Positions 38,110 to 49,326 of a DNA stretch of 64,000 nt are shown in pieces (the stretch's first letter is position 1; the number at the start of each line of letters is the position of its first letter). The DNA comes from Camarhynchus parvulus (taxonomy: Eukaryota; Chordata; Aves; Passeriformes; Thraupidae): contig NC_044571.1 of NCBI RefSeq assembly GCF_901933205.1, positions 75,207,689-75,271,688 of the forward strand, read 5' to 3'. Position numbers and translations under genes: made by a program. The notes under the pieces were generated by a model that saw only the letters and a list, made by a program, of their open reading frames with translations, was not told the DNA's origin and made no database searches.

Positions 38110-38945
38110 TACTCTTTCAGTTTTAAGCCATTCACCCTTGTCCCGTCACTACATGCCCTTGTAAACAATGTCTCTCTGTCTTTCCTGTAGGCTCCCTTCA
38201 GGTACTCAAAGGCTGCAATTAGGTCACCCCAGAGCCTTCTCTTTTCCAGGCTGAACAATCCCAGTTCTCTCAGCTTTCCTCATTTGAGAGGTTCTTCATC
38301 CCTCTGATCATTTCTGTGGCCTCCTCTGTACCAACTCCAGCAGGTCCCTGTCCTCCCTGTGCTGGTGCCCCAGAGCTGATGCAGCCCTGCAGGTGGGCTC
38401 TGAGCAGAGCAGAGGGGCAGAATCCCCTCCCTGGCCCTGCTGCCCGCCATGGGATGCAGCCCAGGACACGTTTGGCTCTCTGGGCTATGGGAGCACACTG
38501 ACAGCTCATGACCAGCCTCTCATCCACCCCCAGGTCCCTCTCAGCAGAGCTGCTCTCTCTTTCCTGCCTGTGTTGATACTGGGCAATGCCCTGACCCAGG
38601 TGCAGCACCTTGCACTCCGTTTAGTAAAACCTCATGAGATTGCCATGGACCCACTTCTCAACTTGCCCAGGTCCCTCTGGATTGCATCCTGTCCTTCAGG
38701 TGTGTCAACAGCACCACTCAGCTTGGTGTCCTCTCAAAATCCTGCTGAGGGTGCACTCAGTCCCTTAATCTGTGTCATTAAAGAATATATTAAGCAACAC
38801 TGGTCCAAATATGGACCCCTGAGGGACACCACTTGTCACTGATATTCACTGGGACTCTGAGTCATTAATCAACACCCTCTGGATGTGACCATCCAACCAC
38901 TTTCCTCTCCATATCACAATGTACCCATCATATCCATCTCTGCAC
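38110..38945 (-). mobile_element. CR1 LINE, ORF2 end and start of 3' UTR, antisense
   Basis: Read on the minus strand, this is about 0.8 kb of CR1. From right to left on the plus strand, it starts in the ORF2 reverse-transcriptase C-terminal part (the complement of 'ggtcccaatatggacccctgagggacaccac' and 'cagcaccttgcactccg'). It passes through the ORF2 end and stops at the complement of 'aggctgaacaatcccagttctctcag...' and 'ttttaagccattcacccttg', inside the 3' UTR. The final tail is absent. It is the longest continuous CR1 segment in the window and aligns with few gaps to the consensus I remember. Confidence 0.93.
38270..38608 (-). pseudogene. CR1 ORF2 C-terminal remnant (reverse transcriptase polyprotein)
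   Basis: The minus-strand frame reads the CR1 ORF2 C-terminal end. [14 protein letters not shown] and [18 protein letters not shown] correspond to the family's VLHLGxxNPxxQYR and ESSxAEKDLGVLVDxKLxMS. It then continues toward the [12 protein letters not shown] and [14 protein letters not shown] text near the end of the ORF. Several substitutions at normally constant positions and the missing N-terminal endonuclease and polymerase core make it inactive. The ATG is internal to the ancestral ORF, not a real start. Confidence 0.75.
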
Positions 38946-40044
38946 ACTGTACACAAACCCAAATTAATACAAAAAAACTGCAATATCTTTAAAATATTTT
39001 ATATAAAAAAGCTCTCTTAGTATGTCCTCCTTTTCTGTCAGTGCTGTTCTGGGTACTAATGCTGACAGTCAGTCGGGGGGGGATCAGCATCCTGAGGTCT
39101 ATGCATGGAGAAAGGCTGGGAGCAGATGTGTCTTCCTCCTTTTCTTCAGGAGAGGTAGGATGGTTATTCTGATTGTCTTGTGGTGCACATTGCATCATTT
39201 CTATAATTTTCTTATCCTTTTTTCTTAATTCCAAGTTATTTAGTTTTGTTCAGCTCTCTTTGAGACCTCAGTAACTAATTTTCTGGAACAAGTTCCTTAG
39301 AGCAAGCCAGAGGTTTTCCCTCTCTCCATGTTTTCTATACAATGAGCTGTCCAGATGCTACCTTTTTTAGGTTAACCATATTTTATGCTTATCTTTCTGA
39401 TAAAGAGTATGGATTATGGGATGCATACTTTCTTTCCAGCCTCAAATGGAGATGGAGTCACATTTACATTCAAATCTCACCTTCTCTGCCCTTTTTTTTT
39501 TTATTTTCTTCTCCTGCCTTAGTTTTCTCAGTTTAATTAGGGAATAAATTAAATCACAAAATCATCAAATTACTGGATGCGCTGGCATTTAAATAACTTA
39601 TGAACATGTTGTTTGATACTCTGAATAAAACACTAGGGCAATGCAATGTTCCGGCACCAGGAACTTGCACTGCACTGTACACTTTATAATTGGCACATGG
39701 ACTTCATACAAATAAGATATTTGGCTTAGGCCAGGAAGGGTAACAGCTATTGCTTTTCAGCCTACTTAAATTTTAATACTATTTTAAATTTTATTTTTAA
39801 TTTTAAATTGTAGTCCGTTTAAAATCAATAAGGATAAATATTCCTCATTCCATTTGTTGAATGATACATAAAAGAACCATGCAACATGGACAACTTACGG
39901 CTTAAAATACAAGTAGTTTTTACACAGGATTCTAATATTTATTTAAGCTCAAATGTCTCCCTGCTAGAGCATTTTAACAGACTTTTACAGTAATAAATGT
40001 GCAATCAGAAATACATTATATATGGTCAGCAGGTTGTGCAGCTT
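38946..40044. other. Unique AT-rich non-coding DNA
   Basis: A run of eight G lies at 39075-39082, and T- and A-rich text lies near 39490 and 39765-39820. No gene was seen. Confidence 0.6.
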
Positions 40045-40460
40045 TGCCTAAACTGAACAAGCTGTTCAACTTACTCATCAGTGACATGGATGTGGGGACA
40101 GAGTGCACCCCCAGCAATTGCTCAGGATACAGAACTGGGAGGAGAGACTGATACCCAAAGGCAAATGCAGGGTCCTGCACCTGGGGAGGAATAATCCCAG
40201 GTACCAGCACAGGCTGGAGGCCAAACTGCTGGAGAGCAGCTCTGCAGAGAAGGACCTGGGGGTCCAGGTGGACGACAAGCTGTCCATGAGCCAGCAGTGT
40301 CCTCGTGGCCCAGAAAGCTGCGAGATTCGGGAATGCATCAGGAAGAGCAGTGCCAGCAGGTCAGGGGAGGTGATTCTGTCCCTCTACTCAGCCCCAGTGA
40401 AGCACATCTGGAGTGCTGTGTCCCGGGCTGGGCTCCATAGAAAGGAAGACAAGAAAGACA
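40045..40460 (+). mobile_element. CR1 LINE, ORF2 C-terminal part, sense
   Basis: The sense CR1 text begins at 'gttcaacttactcatcagtgacatggatgtggggacagagtgcaccc'. It runs through 'ggtcctgcacctggggaggaataatcccaggtaccagcacaggctgg' to 'agccccagtgaagcacatctggagtgctgtgtcc'. The 3' UTR and tail are missing after about 40460. This copy has fewer differences from the remembered consensus than the others in the window. It belongs to a different subgroup from the 3520 copy, judging by LGRNNPRYQHR versus LGHSSPRQFYR. Confidence 0.93.
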
Positions 40461-40492
40461 AACCTTCTGCTGGCAGTCCTGCCCAGCAATAG
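40103..40492 (+). pseudogene. CR1 ORF2 C-terminal remnant (reverse transcriptase polyprotein)
   Basis: This frame of about 130 codons contains CRVLHLGRNNPRYQHRLEAK and SSSAEKDLGVQVDDKLSMSQ, which are family-typical for the end of CR1 ORF2. After PRGPESCEIRECIRKSSASR the expected CALVAKKANGILGCI text is disrupted by frameshifts, and the frame leaves the element near 40460. It covers only the end of the ORF2 protein and cannot retrotranspose. Confidence 0.8.
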
Positions 40493-42036
40493 GGCCTGGC
40501 TTCAGCTGCCCAGAAAGCTGGCAAGCTGGGGAAATGCTCAGCTGGCTTACTTCCTGCCAGTGAGTAATGACTAAGATTGTGCACAGGAAATATCCTGAAA
40601 TGCTTTCCCTTGTTTGTTGGGACCTCGGATACATTCAGAAAGATTCCTAAAAAGGATGTACACAATGTTTATATTTTTGTGTTGGGGTAGTGCGTGTAAT
40701 AGCAGATTTTCTACAGTGTAGTTCAGCAGAAAATAATTCCCTGGATTCAGATTATCCCCATTTATTTTTGTCAATCTGTGTCTCTCAGCAGGTTTCATCT
40801 ACCCACATGTGTACTTTCAATCACTATTAGGTGTCTCATAATCATTAGAAGAAATTATCCTGACAGCATTCTCTAAAACAGAGAGGCACTGCAATCCATA
40901 TTTTATAAATGAGGAAATGAGATGCCGTAGCTGACACGGACCATCTATGATGTCCACGATGAAGCTCTAGAATGATTCAGGTCCTTTGAGTCCTAACAGG
41001 TGTCCCAGGCTGTGGATACAATAACTCCCGGTGTTAAAAGTACTGTTTTTCACACTTGAGAGGAAACAGGTAACAGAGTGAAAAATACTGCCGTCAACAT
41101 CTTAATTTATATCAGAGAAACAAAAAAATAGAGATAAAAAACCAGATATTTTGTGAAATCTGTCCATTCCAAAACATGTGCTAGGTTTGGCAAAACTTTC
41201 ATTAAATCCACTTGCAAACTTACACTGACTCATTTTGATTCTGTTGAACCATTCCTGTTAAGGAGCAGAACTCTTGCTTTTCTCATTACTTTGCTGCATT
41301 TTGAGCTGTTATCGCTCTGTTGCCACACAACCTTTGAAGCATGGTCTCTGTGAACTCCCAATGGATGCAGCAAATCTTCTAAATACTTGCCTGAAGTCAG
41401 TAGGATAACTTGAGGTGCAAAGCTGGTCAATGTAGGTACCCTGAGGAGCTGTAGGTTTCAGGGCCAGTTACCAGTATCCCCAGAAATAGGCAGGAATTTT
41501 TTCACTGACCACAGTGGGATTTGGTTCAAGTTCATTTTCACTTACACTTGCAAAAGACATGAATGGAGTAGTAAATAAGGGAAACATTTCAACCCTTTTG
41601 CTCAAGCCAGTCAGCTCACCAGGTCCATGCTTGCAGTACACGCTCATCCATGGTTGCACAAAGCCATTCCTCTGCTAAGGGTCTGTCTGCACTTTCTGAG
41701 AAGCACTGAAAACCCATGAACCAGAGCTCATTGAAATCATTGAAAATCCATGAGCTCAGAGGCTGCCAGCAGCTGCAGAGGCAGCAAAGGCACACAGTCT
41801 GAAGGACTGTGCTGGAGGTCTGCAGGGAGGCTTGAAATGATAAAGTGAGTTGTTATCTATGAAGATGTATCATATCGATTATAGGAGAGCAAAAAGCTTG
41901 TCCCAGACCAGCAAAATATAAGACAAAGTGAAAGAAGAAAAATGCATATCAGTTCAGATGAATATGAATGATAAAATGAAGGCAGGTGCCACTTTACATC
42001 TCCCAGACATATTCATCCATCAAAAATTACATCAGG
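40461..42036. other. Unique non-coding DNA
   Basis: No gene or transposon was recognised between the CR1 remnant and the solo LTR. The last five bases (tcagg, 42032-42036) are the left target duplication of the LTR. Confidence 0.6.
42032..42036. repeat. Target-site duplication, left copy
   Basis: The sequence tcagg matches 42620-42624. The identity extends to eight bases (acatcagg) because the LTR happens to end in aca and the left flank also reads aca. Confidence 0.8.
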
Positions 42037-42619
42037 TATTGGTTTCAGCTGGGGCAGAGTTAATGCTCTTCCTAGTACCTATTACGGGGCTGTGTTTTGG
42101 GTTCGTGCTGAAACTGTTAATAATACAGGGATGTTTTCATTTCTGCTGAGCAGGATTTACACAGAGCCAAGGCTTTTCTGCTACTCACCCCACCCCAGCA
42201 GTGAGGAGGCTGAGGGTGCACAAGGAGCTGGGAGGGGACACAGCTGGGACAGCTGACCCCAACCGATCCAAAGGGTGTTCCAGAACTTATGGCATCATGC
42301 TCAACATATCAAGCTAGGGGAGAAGAAGGAAGGGGGACACATTCAGAAGGATGGAGTTTGCCTTCCCAAAAATGGTTATGTGTGATGGAGCTCTGCTTTC
42401 CTGGGGATGGCTGGACACCTGCCTGACCAAAGGAAGGGATGAATTAATTCCTCGTTTTGCTTTGTTTGCATGCATAGCTTTTGCTTTACCTATTAAACTG
42501 TCTTTAACCTCAACCCAGGAGTTTTCTCATACCTTTCTGATTCTCTCTCCCATGTCTCTGGAGACAGTGAGCCAGCAGCTATGTGGAAATTAGCTGCTGG
42601 CAGGGGTTAGACCACAACA
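42037..42619 (+). mobile_element. Solo LTR, avian ERVL-type endogenous retrovirus
   Basis: This 583-bp block is an avian ERVL-type LTR. It opens with tattggtttcagctggggcagagttaa, passes 'aggagctgggaggggacacagctgggacagctgacccc' and 'ggcatcatgctcaacatatc' (promoter region), carries attaaa at 42494 as a likely poly-A signal, then 'ctcaacccaggagttttctcat', and closes with ggggttagaccacaaca. The canonical 5' TG is TA here, probably a point change; the 3' CA is intact. A 5-bp direct repeat tcagg flanks it (42032-42036 and 42620-42624), the length expected for ERVL integration. No internal region, primer-binding site or polypurine tract is present, so it is the product of recombination between two LTRs. 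Confidence 0.92.
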
Positions 42620-42624
42620 TCAGG
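42620..42624. repeat. Target-site duplication, right copy
   Basis: The sequence tcagg directly follows the terminal CA of the LTR and matches the left copy at 42032-42036. Confidence 0.8.
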
Positions 42625-42699
42625 GAACACAGGACTTCTTTCTCTTTGTCACACATCCATCTTGTTTTGCTTGTGTAGTGCAAGGGGGAAAAAAGGAAA

Positions 42700-42900
42700 G
42701 CCTAGCAAAGTTTTCATAACGAGAAACACAGGCCCGTTGCCCAGAGAATTGGTGGAGTCACTATCCTTGGAGTATTTAAAAGATGTGTGGGTGTAGCGCT
42801 TAGGGACATGCTTAAGTCGGGGATTTGGCAGCTCTGGGTTAATGACCAGATCAATGATCTCAGAGGTCTTTCCCAACCTACACAACTCTGTGATTCTATG
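42700..42900 (+). mobile_element. CR1 LINE 3' end, sense, 5'-truncated
   Basis: The text 'gcccagagaattggtggagtcactatccttggagtatttaaaagatgtgtgggtgtagcgcttagggacatg' leads to 'gatctcagaggtctttcccaacctacacaactctgtgattctatg', ending exactly on the ATTCTATG tail unit at 42900. About 200 bp survive. The left boundary is soft. The solo LTR ends 80 bp upstream, so this piece may have been trimmed before the LTR arrived. Confidence 0.93.
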
Positions 42901-45900
42901 AAGTCAGCACCTCTCTGTCGCTGTTAGCAGACCTCCCTCCCCGTGCTGCTCCATGCTGAGCAGGCTGCTCTTTGAAGGCAGTACATGGAAGACCAGCATG
43001 GCAGCTGCCATGTCCAGGCCAGAGCACTGGAGGGGAAGCTGTGGAGACAAGGGAAGCAGCACAGACAGTGTTAGTCATGCTGGGAGGCAGGCAGAGGAAA
43101 TGAAGCAGGAACGGAAACAAACAAGCAAACCCAGCTCAAGGCTAGGCTGCGCCCAGAACAAAGGTTCAACTAAAAAATAATTTATAGCATTGTAAACAAG
43201 AAGGGAAAACATTCAGCACACAGAATGAGGAAAACAGCTGTGTCCATTGCTCTATTCTCACACCCTCCCAGCCAGCGACATCCCCTAGGAGAAGTTTCAC
43301 AAGCATGCACGGATTTCCCTGGGAGGGCAGTGGTGATTGGGACTGTGGCTGCATTACTTCCCAATCTGTGCAGAACCTGGCCCGGGCTGACATGCACTAA
43401 TGCATTTGAAGTGTCTCAGCAACTGTGCCAGATTGTCTTGGGGCTCTGCATACTCTGTATTTCCCTGTCCAACTCATGTTAAATGCTAAATGGAAAGAAG
43501 TAAACTTCATAGTGCACTGGTATCTCGTGGGTTTTGATGATGAGCCCTCGGGGAAGGGAGAAGCTGTTTGGTTCAGAAGTTATAGGACAAAAGTGTAGTC
43601 TGGACCATGTAAAAATGCATTCTGCTCCAAAGAGAGCACAAATTATCACCTGCACCTCAGTGAAAAAGAAGTTGAAATATTGAATTATTTTGTCTTCAAG
43701 GCTGAGGATGTGGCTTTTCCATGTCCAAAGAACACATATAATATCTCATGCAATGAGATAAACATATCTAAATAATCTAAAGTCATGGTTAAGGACAAAA
43801 AGCAGTGACAATATCTTGGCTACAAGATACTGGCCTAGGAATTGAGTATTCTACACTAACCATATTCTTCCAAAGTACTTGTAACTGAGCACCCCTCTTT
43901 CAGAGATTCAGAAGCTGATAGGACAGACAGCAGATTGGATCCTGCTCACTGGTTCCCACATTCAAGGCTGTTCATCCTCTGGGGTGCTGGAGTTTTCCCA
44001 CTGACCTCACAGAGGCCAGGTGTCACCATAGATAGTGCTGTTTTGCTGCAAAACTCATTTCAGCTTCAAGAATAAATCTGTAACATGTAGAGTCACACAG
44101 CCTTCTCACCACTATCAAAGTTTTCTTGTTATTGTGTTTCAATCCTTTAGGGGAAAAAAAACCAAAATTAATTTCTAGTTCTCGCATCATTTTCTATCTC
44201 CTTTTTCCCTCAAAAGCTGTGTTTTCCTTTTTCTCAAGGAATGTTTTCTCAGATCCAGGAAACCACATACCCACACCATGGCAGATACAGGTTTCAGGTC
44301 TCTCCAGAGACACACTGGACTGGCTGTCTAAATACTGTTTCAGGTCTCAAGCCCTCTGCCCAACTACAGCCTAACTTTGCAGCAGCTGAGAGCCTAAACA
44401 GACAGCAACATCCATTAGGTGCTTATACTCATACCTGCATTCTTGTTCCAGCCCACCAACAATGTGTCCCTGCTGAACTGCTGAGAGCTCTCATCACAGC
44501 CTCTGCTGCTGACCCCATTTGAGGCTAAACAAGGTCATTATCCTCACAAAACACAGAGAAGTGCATTTTGTGGAGCAGGTTAAGTCCAAGAGCTCAGGGA
44601 CATGACAATTCCTTCTTTCTGGAAGAAAACACAGGAGCATGACAGAGAGGCATGAGTTATTTAACTACACTCTTCAGTAATTACGGGAAAGAAGAGAGGA
44701 CACAGACCTCATCTCTGGAGCACATTGGCAATGGACTTTGAGGTCCTTCATGGTAAAGTGCTGACCTGGATACATTGATGAGAGCAATCGGATATCCACT
44801 GCTTTTAAATGGCAGGGATCCATCAGGTGTCTGCGCCTATTATACACATCATAATTCCCTGCTTACATACCTGTGTGTCTCCTTGCTCTGCACAGAGGAG
44901 CCCACAAGCTGAACTGAAGGTAGAGAGTTTTCCTGCTTGGCAGTAATAGCTGATGACTACAGCAGCTAAGGTCCTGATTGATTCTGCCACAGGAAATACA
45001 TCAGAAATTATTACAACTTAACCTAAAAGGCTCAGATTTCAAGAAAAAGACAGCTAAGTGTCAGAATTTGAAGGGTTTATACCTCAGTGCTGATGATTGT
45101 AACAATATTTTGCATTAATTTGAAGGGGGAGGAAGATACATTAAAAAAATTACAAAAGAAAAAAAAAAAAGATTGGCTCTCAACCTGATATTTTAGTGTG
45201 ATTTTCCTTGTAGTGAGGTCTACCAGACTGAAAAGCCTCCCAAGGGAAGGGATGGCAGCTCCAGCAATTGGGTGATATAAATGCGATATTCTGTGCCTTT
45301 GATAAAGCCTAAGAACCTCTCTCTGAACTGAATCTAGTCCAGGATATGCCTTTCTAGAGAAAGCAGAATGCCTAATAAAGCTCCCAGAATATTTACTTAT
45401 TTTTTGCAGATTTAATGGCTGAGTTGAACAAGCATGCCATATGCTTGTAAGTCAAAGCATCCCTTTTATGTTTTGAACGAGAATTATTCCCTTGAACGTG
45501 AGCAAAGTTGTGAAACATTTTCTTTATTTTCAGCCTCATAGTTGTTTTATTCTACCTCTTTCCAGTCCCTTATTTAATGAGGTGTTGAGCTTCTAAGTAA
45601 ATCTTTGCTAGGTTTGTTCTTCACGCTGCCAAGATCACGGCAGCCAGTGCTCACCAGTCAGCTTCTGAGTTATGCATTCAAGGTGGTGATGGAGCAAATA
45701 ATGCACAAGCGTTACTAATTTTGGTCCTACAGATATTGTAGTCAACACCTGGTACCTGTCTCTTCACATGCGCACACAGGAATATTAAGTCAAAACTGTG
45801 AAAAATTAATCAATAGTTGTTTCAGCAAACTTTTTGGGGGAGTAAGGAATTTCAGTGAGGATAATCATCCCTGGATCTTCTGTCCATAGAGCTTGAAGCA

Positions 45901-47320
45901 TATTGCAACGCTGGTATCAGAAGCTCACAAAAAAATGGAGAATCAAGTGAATAGAATACTCTGTGATTTCCAGGGCATGTGAAGAGCATGTACTGTGGAG
46001 CCTTGTGGAAAAGTTGTTCATGTGAAAACAGATTTTGTATTTGGAATCCATTTTTCAAATATTTTTTTCTTTTCCAGAAGTTGGAAGCCGGAAATTTCTA
46101 CCAGCTCTGGTAAACTCTTAACACAATGGCTTTACCATCCTCACTCAAAACAGCACTGACTCTCTAATTTTGAGCACCAACCATGTTGTAGGAGTCAGGG
46201 CTGACCAGATTTCATGCAGCTGTAGAAACTTGCTTCTGAACTGGTAGAACTTACTGTAGGCTGACGTGGAGAGCTGGTTTTGTCCCAAATCCACTCTTAC
46301 ACAGAAATAGTGGAGCTTCTGATGATAGCTCCAAGCCTGGTGTGGCCCATGGCTCTGTCACCCTCTTTGACTGGCAAGCTTCTGGTATGCTTTGGGTTAC
46401 TAAAGATAGGATTTACCTAATTCCATGCATCTTGAGCATGGTGTCTGGTACAAGCTGGCTGTTTGAGCTCCTTTAGTCACTGAAAAAAAGAAAAGTGCGT
46501 CCTGAGAGCAATTAGTGTTATTTTTGAACAGTCTTCCATCCCTATAGTCACCCCAACGGAAATGAGATTACCAGAATCGGGACAGAAGCTTTGGACACCT
46601 GGAGTTAAGGGACCTGATTCCACCCCCCTAGATGACTGCCAACAAGGTTTGTTCATGTTTGCCCAATTCTTTGTTTGTTGCCACATCTATGCTGAGAGAG
46701 CTCCTTACATTTCCCAGCTTATTTCACTTTTTCAACACCAACCCTGAAAATTTCAAATATTTCCAAACAGCAGAGGGGCACTTGATTCCTGTGCCATGTT
46801 TGGGTCTTTCCTGCACAACCACCCATGCTGAAGCTTTCTTACTGCCCTTGAGCTAGGCAGGATCTCATCACTCTGGTCAGGTTTTTGAAGGCTTTCCAAT
46901 TAATTTCTGTAGGATGAGGGAGGAAATTAATTTCCTTCACTATTAGCATTTTGAATCCTGACCTCTCTCTTCTGACTTCTAGCGAGATTAATCCACAGAC
47001 AAAAGCAGTTGACCATACTGTGCCAAGCAGCTCCTCACAAATGAAGGATGGTTCCACCCTGACAAAATCAGTCTACTTTGTGTTTTATCATTTCTCCCAG
47101 ATAGTTTCTATCTTGCTGCTGTCAGAGGTCCAGATTCTGTTTACACAAATGGAGGTGAGGGAGGACTTTCTATGGCTTGCCCTACCTCCGTTTTTAAGAT
47201 CTTGACATTATTGTTGTTTATATGTAAACATGAATATGATCAGAACGGAACAAGAAAGACAAATGGGAAACAGATGCTGTTTCTTCCATTATCTTTAATA
47301 TTTGGGAGAGTTTGTAATTA
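42901..47320. other. Long unique non-coding stretch
   Basis: No gene or clear transposon was found in 4.4 kb. A perfect tatctcat/atgagata palindrome (8-bp arms, 3-nt loop) lies near 43742-43760, which is unremarkable by chance. Text near 45215-45260 faintly resembles CR1 but is too diverged to call. Confidence 0.55.
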
Positions 47321-47380
47321 TTTTTTATAAATTATTCTAAAAGATCAGGCTTTTTTATAATTTGTTCTAAAAGATCAGGC
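47321..47380. repeat. Tandem duplication, two 30-bp units
   Basis: Units 47321-47350 and 47351-47380 share 28 of 30 bases. Both begin with six T and end in ttctaaaagatcaggc. Confidence 0.95.
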
Positions 47381-48767
47381 TACAATTTTTCTATGTCAAA
47401 GCTTCTTCACTTAGAACTGCACTGCATTTCTCTGTCTTTACTCAGAGATCCACACAAGAGTAATAAATTATTTTCTTTATGAGAATTGCAGCATCTCAGG
47501 ACATCTCAGGACAATTGATTTAACCACTGCTCCCAGTTTTGACTATATTACTCTGGCTCTACACAGCATTCCTGCACTGATGACTTAGACAGAAGCTTTC
47601 TATGTCCCTGAATTGTTTTGGGTTTTGAGTTAATTTAGTATTCAATGCACAGTTATGACAAAGACAAATACATGGCTGTGCTCATTGTCATCTATGTCTG
47701 CACTATGCTATTAATTTGAAGCAATATATTTTGTGTGCACAAAATATTCTGTTTACCTGATTTTTTTCACTATTACATTACCCCTTAACTGAACTCAGAA
47801 TATTTTTCTCCATATTTTACATCACTGTCATTTTCTGTCCTTCTACACACCTGTGCTTTTCCTAGGTGAATTAAATTCTGTGCATCAAATGGGCCCATTT
47901 CTGTGGAAGCAGAATCACTGCTAATGTCTTTTTGGGTGCCTCTCCTTAGTTCCAAAAAACAAACCCTATTAATTACATGCAGTATAAATTCCATCATCAC
48001 AGATTATCTTGAAAAAAGACCTTCCAGGCTGGCAGTTATTTATAAGAGGTAACTACATGACATTTTTTAAAACTCAACTTTTTTGCCAGTTTCCAGATGC
48101 CAGAAACATCCAGATGCTGGTGTAGCTGTTTCAATTAAGAGAGTGAAACTCATCTGGAAGGAATGGAGAATCATTAGGAGGATACATTTGAAAAACCAAG
48201 CAAACAGAATGGAAGGTTGACTGGGAATGGATGGGTCCTCCACCAGCAGCATGCAGAAATGGCCTTACAGCTCACTACCAGACACGAGCTGGAAGAGCAC
48301 TGAGCAAAGATAAATTTAAAAATCAATATTCAGGTGGTATTCATATTGCTGAAGAGATTGTTTTGTCTCAGGTGTACTCTTGTATTGTGACTCAGACCAT
48401 TATGGACCAGAGAGTGTTAGCAGAAAGAATATTTTATGATGCTTTTGAATAGTAAAACTGTTGGAAGGATCATCCTTTGTCCTGTGTTAGTAGGAGCCTG
48501 GCACTGTGAGGTGCTGATGTATGGCAGGCATTCTTTGAGGTTGCTGCAGGAACAGCAATTACAGCAGCAATGGAACATTTGACTTTATTGGCTTTCTTGT
48601 GCCCACCTCTGGCAGTGGTGGAAGACTACAAGCCAGTTCTTTCTGCATGGACTGTACAAATAAAACCTTTTACCACACACTTTCTCCTACCCGTCACCCG
48701 AGGTGACGGCTGTCTGCTTTTCTTTCTGCTAAGAGCAAAAGCAGCAAGAAATTTTGTAGCTTTATGT
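47381..48767. other. Unique AT-rich non-coding DNA
   Basis: A 10-bp tandem duplication of catctcagga lies at 47492-47511. No gene was seen. Confidence 0.6.
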
Positions 48768-48818
48768 AACCTTTATTAGGACAAAGACCTAATAAAGGTA
48801 TTTGTCCTAATAAAGGTT
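48768..48818. repeat. Perfect 18-bp inverted repeat with a competing copy in its loop
   Basis: The arms 48768-48785 and 48801-48818 are exact reverse complements, separated by 15 nt. The loop contains cctaataaaggt (48788-48799), which is a direct copy of 48806-48817 in the right arm. The left arm can therefore pair either with the right arm (18 bp) or with the loop copy (12 bp, 7-nt loop). The three copies of one 12-mer, one of them inverted, suggest a template-switch or fold-back copying event. Each plus-oriented copy also contains AATAAA, a poly-A signal hexamer. Confidence 0.95.
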
Positions 48819-49284
48819 TTTAACATGTGTTGACAGTCACGCTGCTTGAGTCTAGATATCTGTAAATTTAGAATCCAATGTAAGCTAACTGCATAAGACT
48901 CCTGTAAGAAATAGAAATAACTTCACCCTTTCAATGAAATAGCATTGGGCTTGATCTTCACTTACTTAATGGGTCTTGCCATAGGAATACAAGGTTTCCA
49001 GATTGGCCCCCAGATCAGGGATCCCATAGGGAGGCCAAATGCACAAATTACAAAGGAAAATTATGGTTGTAAATAATCTTGTAGAGATAGTTTGCAATTA
49101 ACATTTTTAGCATGTATAGGGTATCCTGTATTAAGTAGACTTGACTTCATATTATCTTATTAAGTTTGTTTGCCAATATCATGTGTATAGGAAGAAGGGA
49201 AAGTTTGTTTTAAACTGAAAAATGACTTGTTGGACTAGAATTCTAAATGGGTGCTTATTTATGATGTGTACTGATTTAATGGGT
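48819..49284. other. Unique AT-rich non-coding DNA
   Basis: Nothing was recognised in this stretch. Confidence 0.6.
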
Positions 49285-49326
49285 TTTAGATTTTGCTATT
49301 TGATCAGTCTTTAGATTTTGCTATTT
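49285..49326. repeat. Exact 17-bp direct duplication, period 25 bp
   Basis: The 17-mer tttagattttgctattt occurs at 49285-49301 and again at 49310-49326. Confidence 0.95.

Noticed and set aside
43742..43760. tatctcat-gca-atgagata palindrome
   Set aside because: Arms of 8 bp are common by chance.
45215..45260. Text resembling the CR1 block 'ggctgcccagggaagtggtgg'
   Set aside because: Only about 30 bases fit loosely and no other CR1 landmark is in register.
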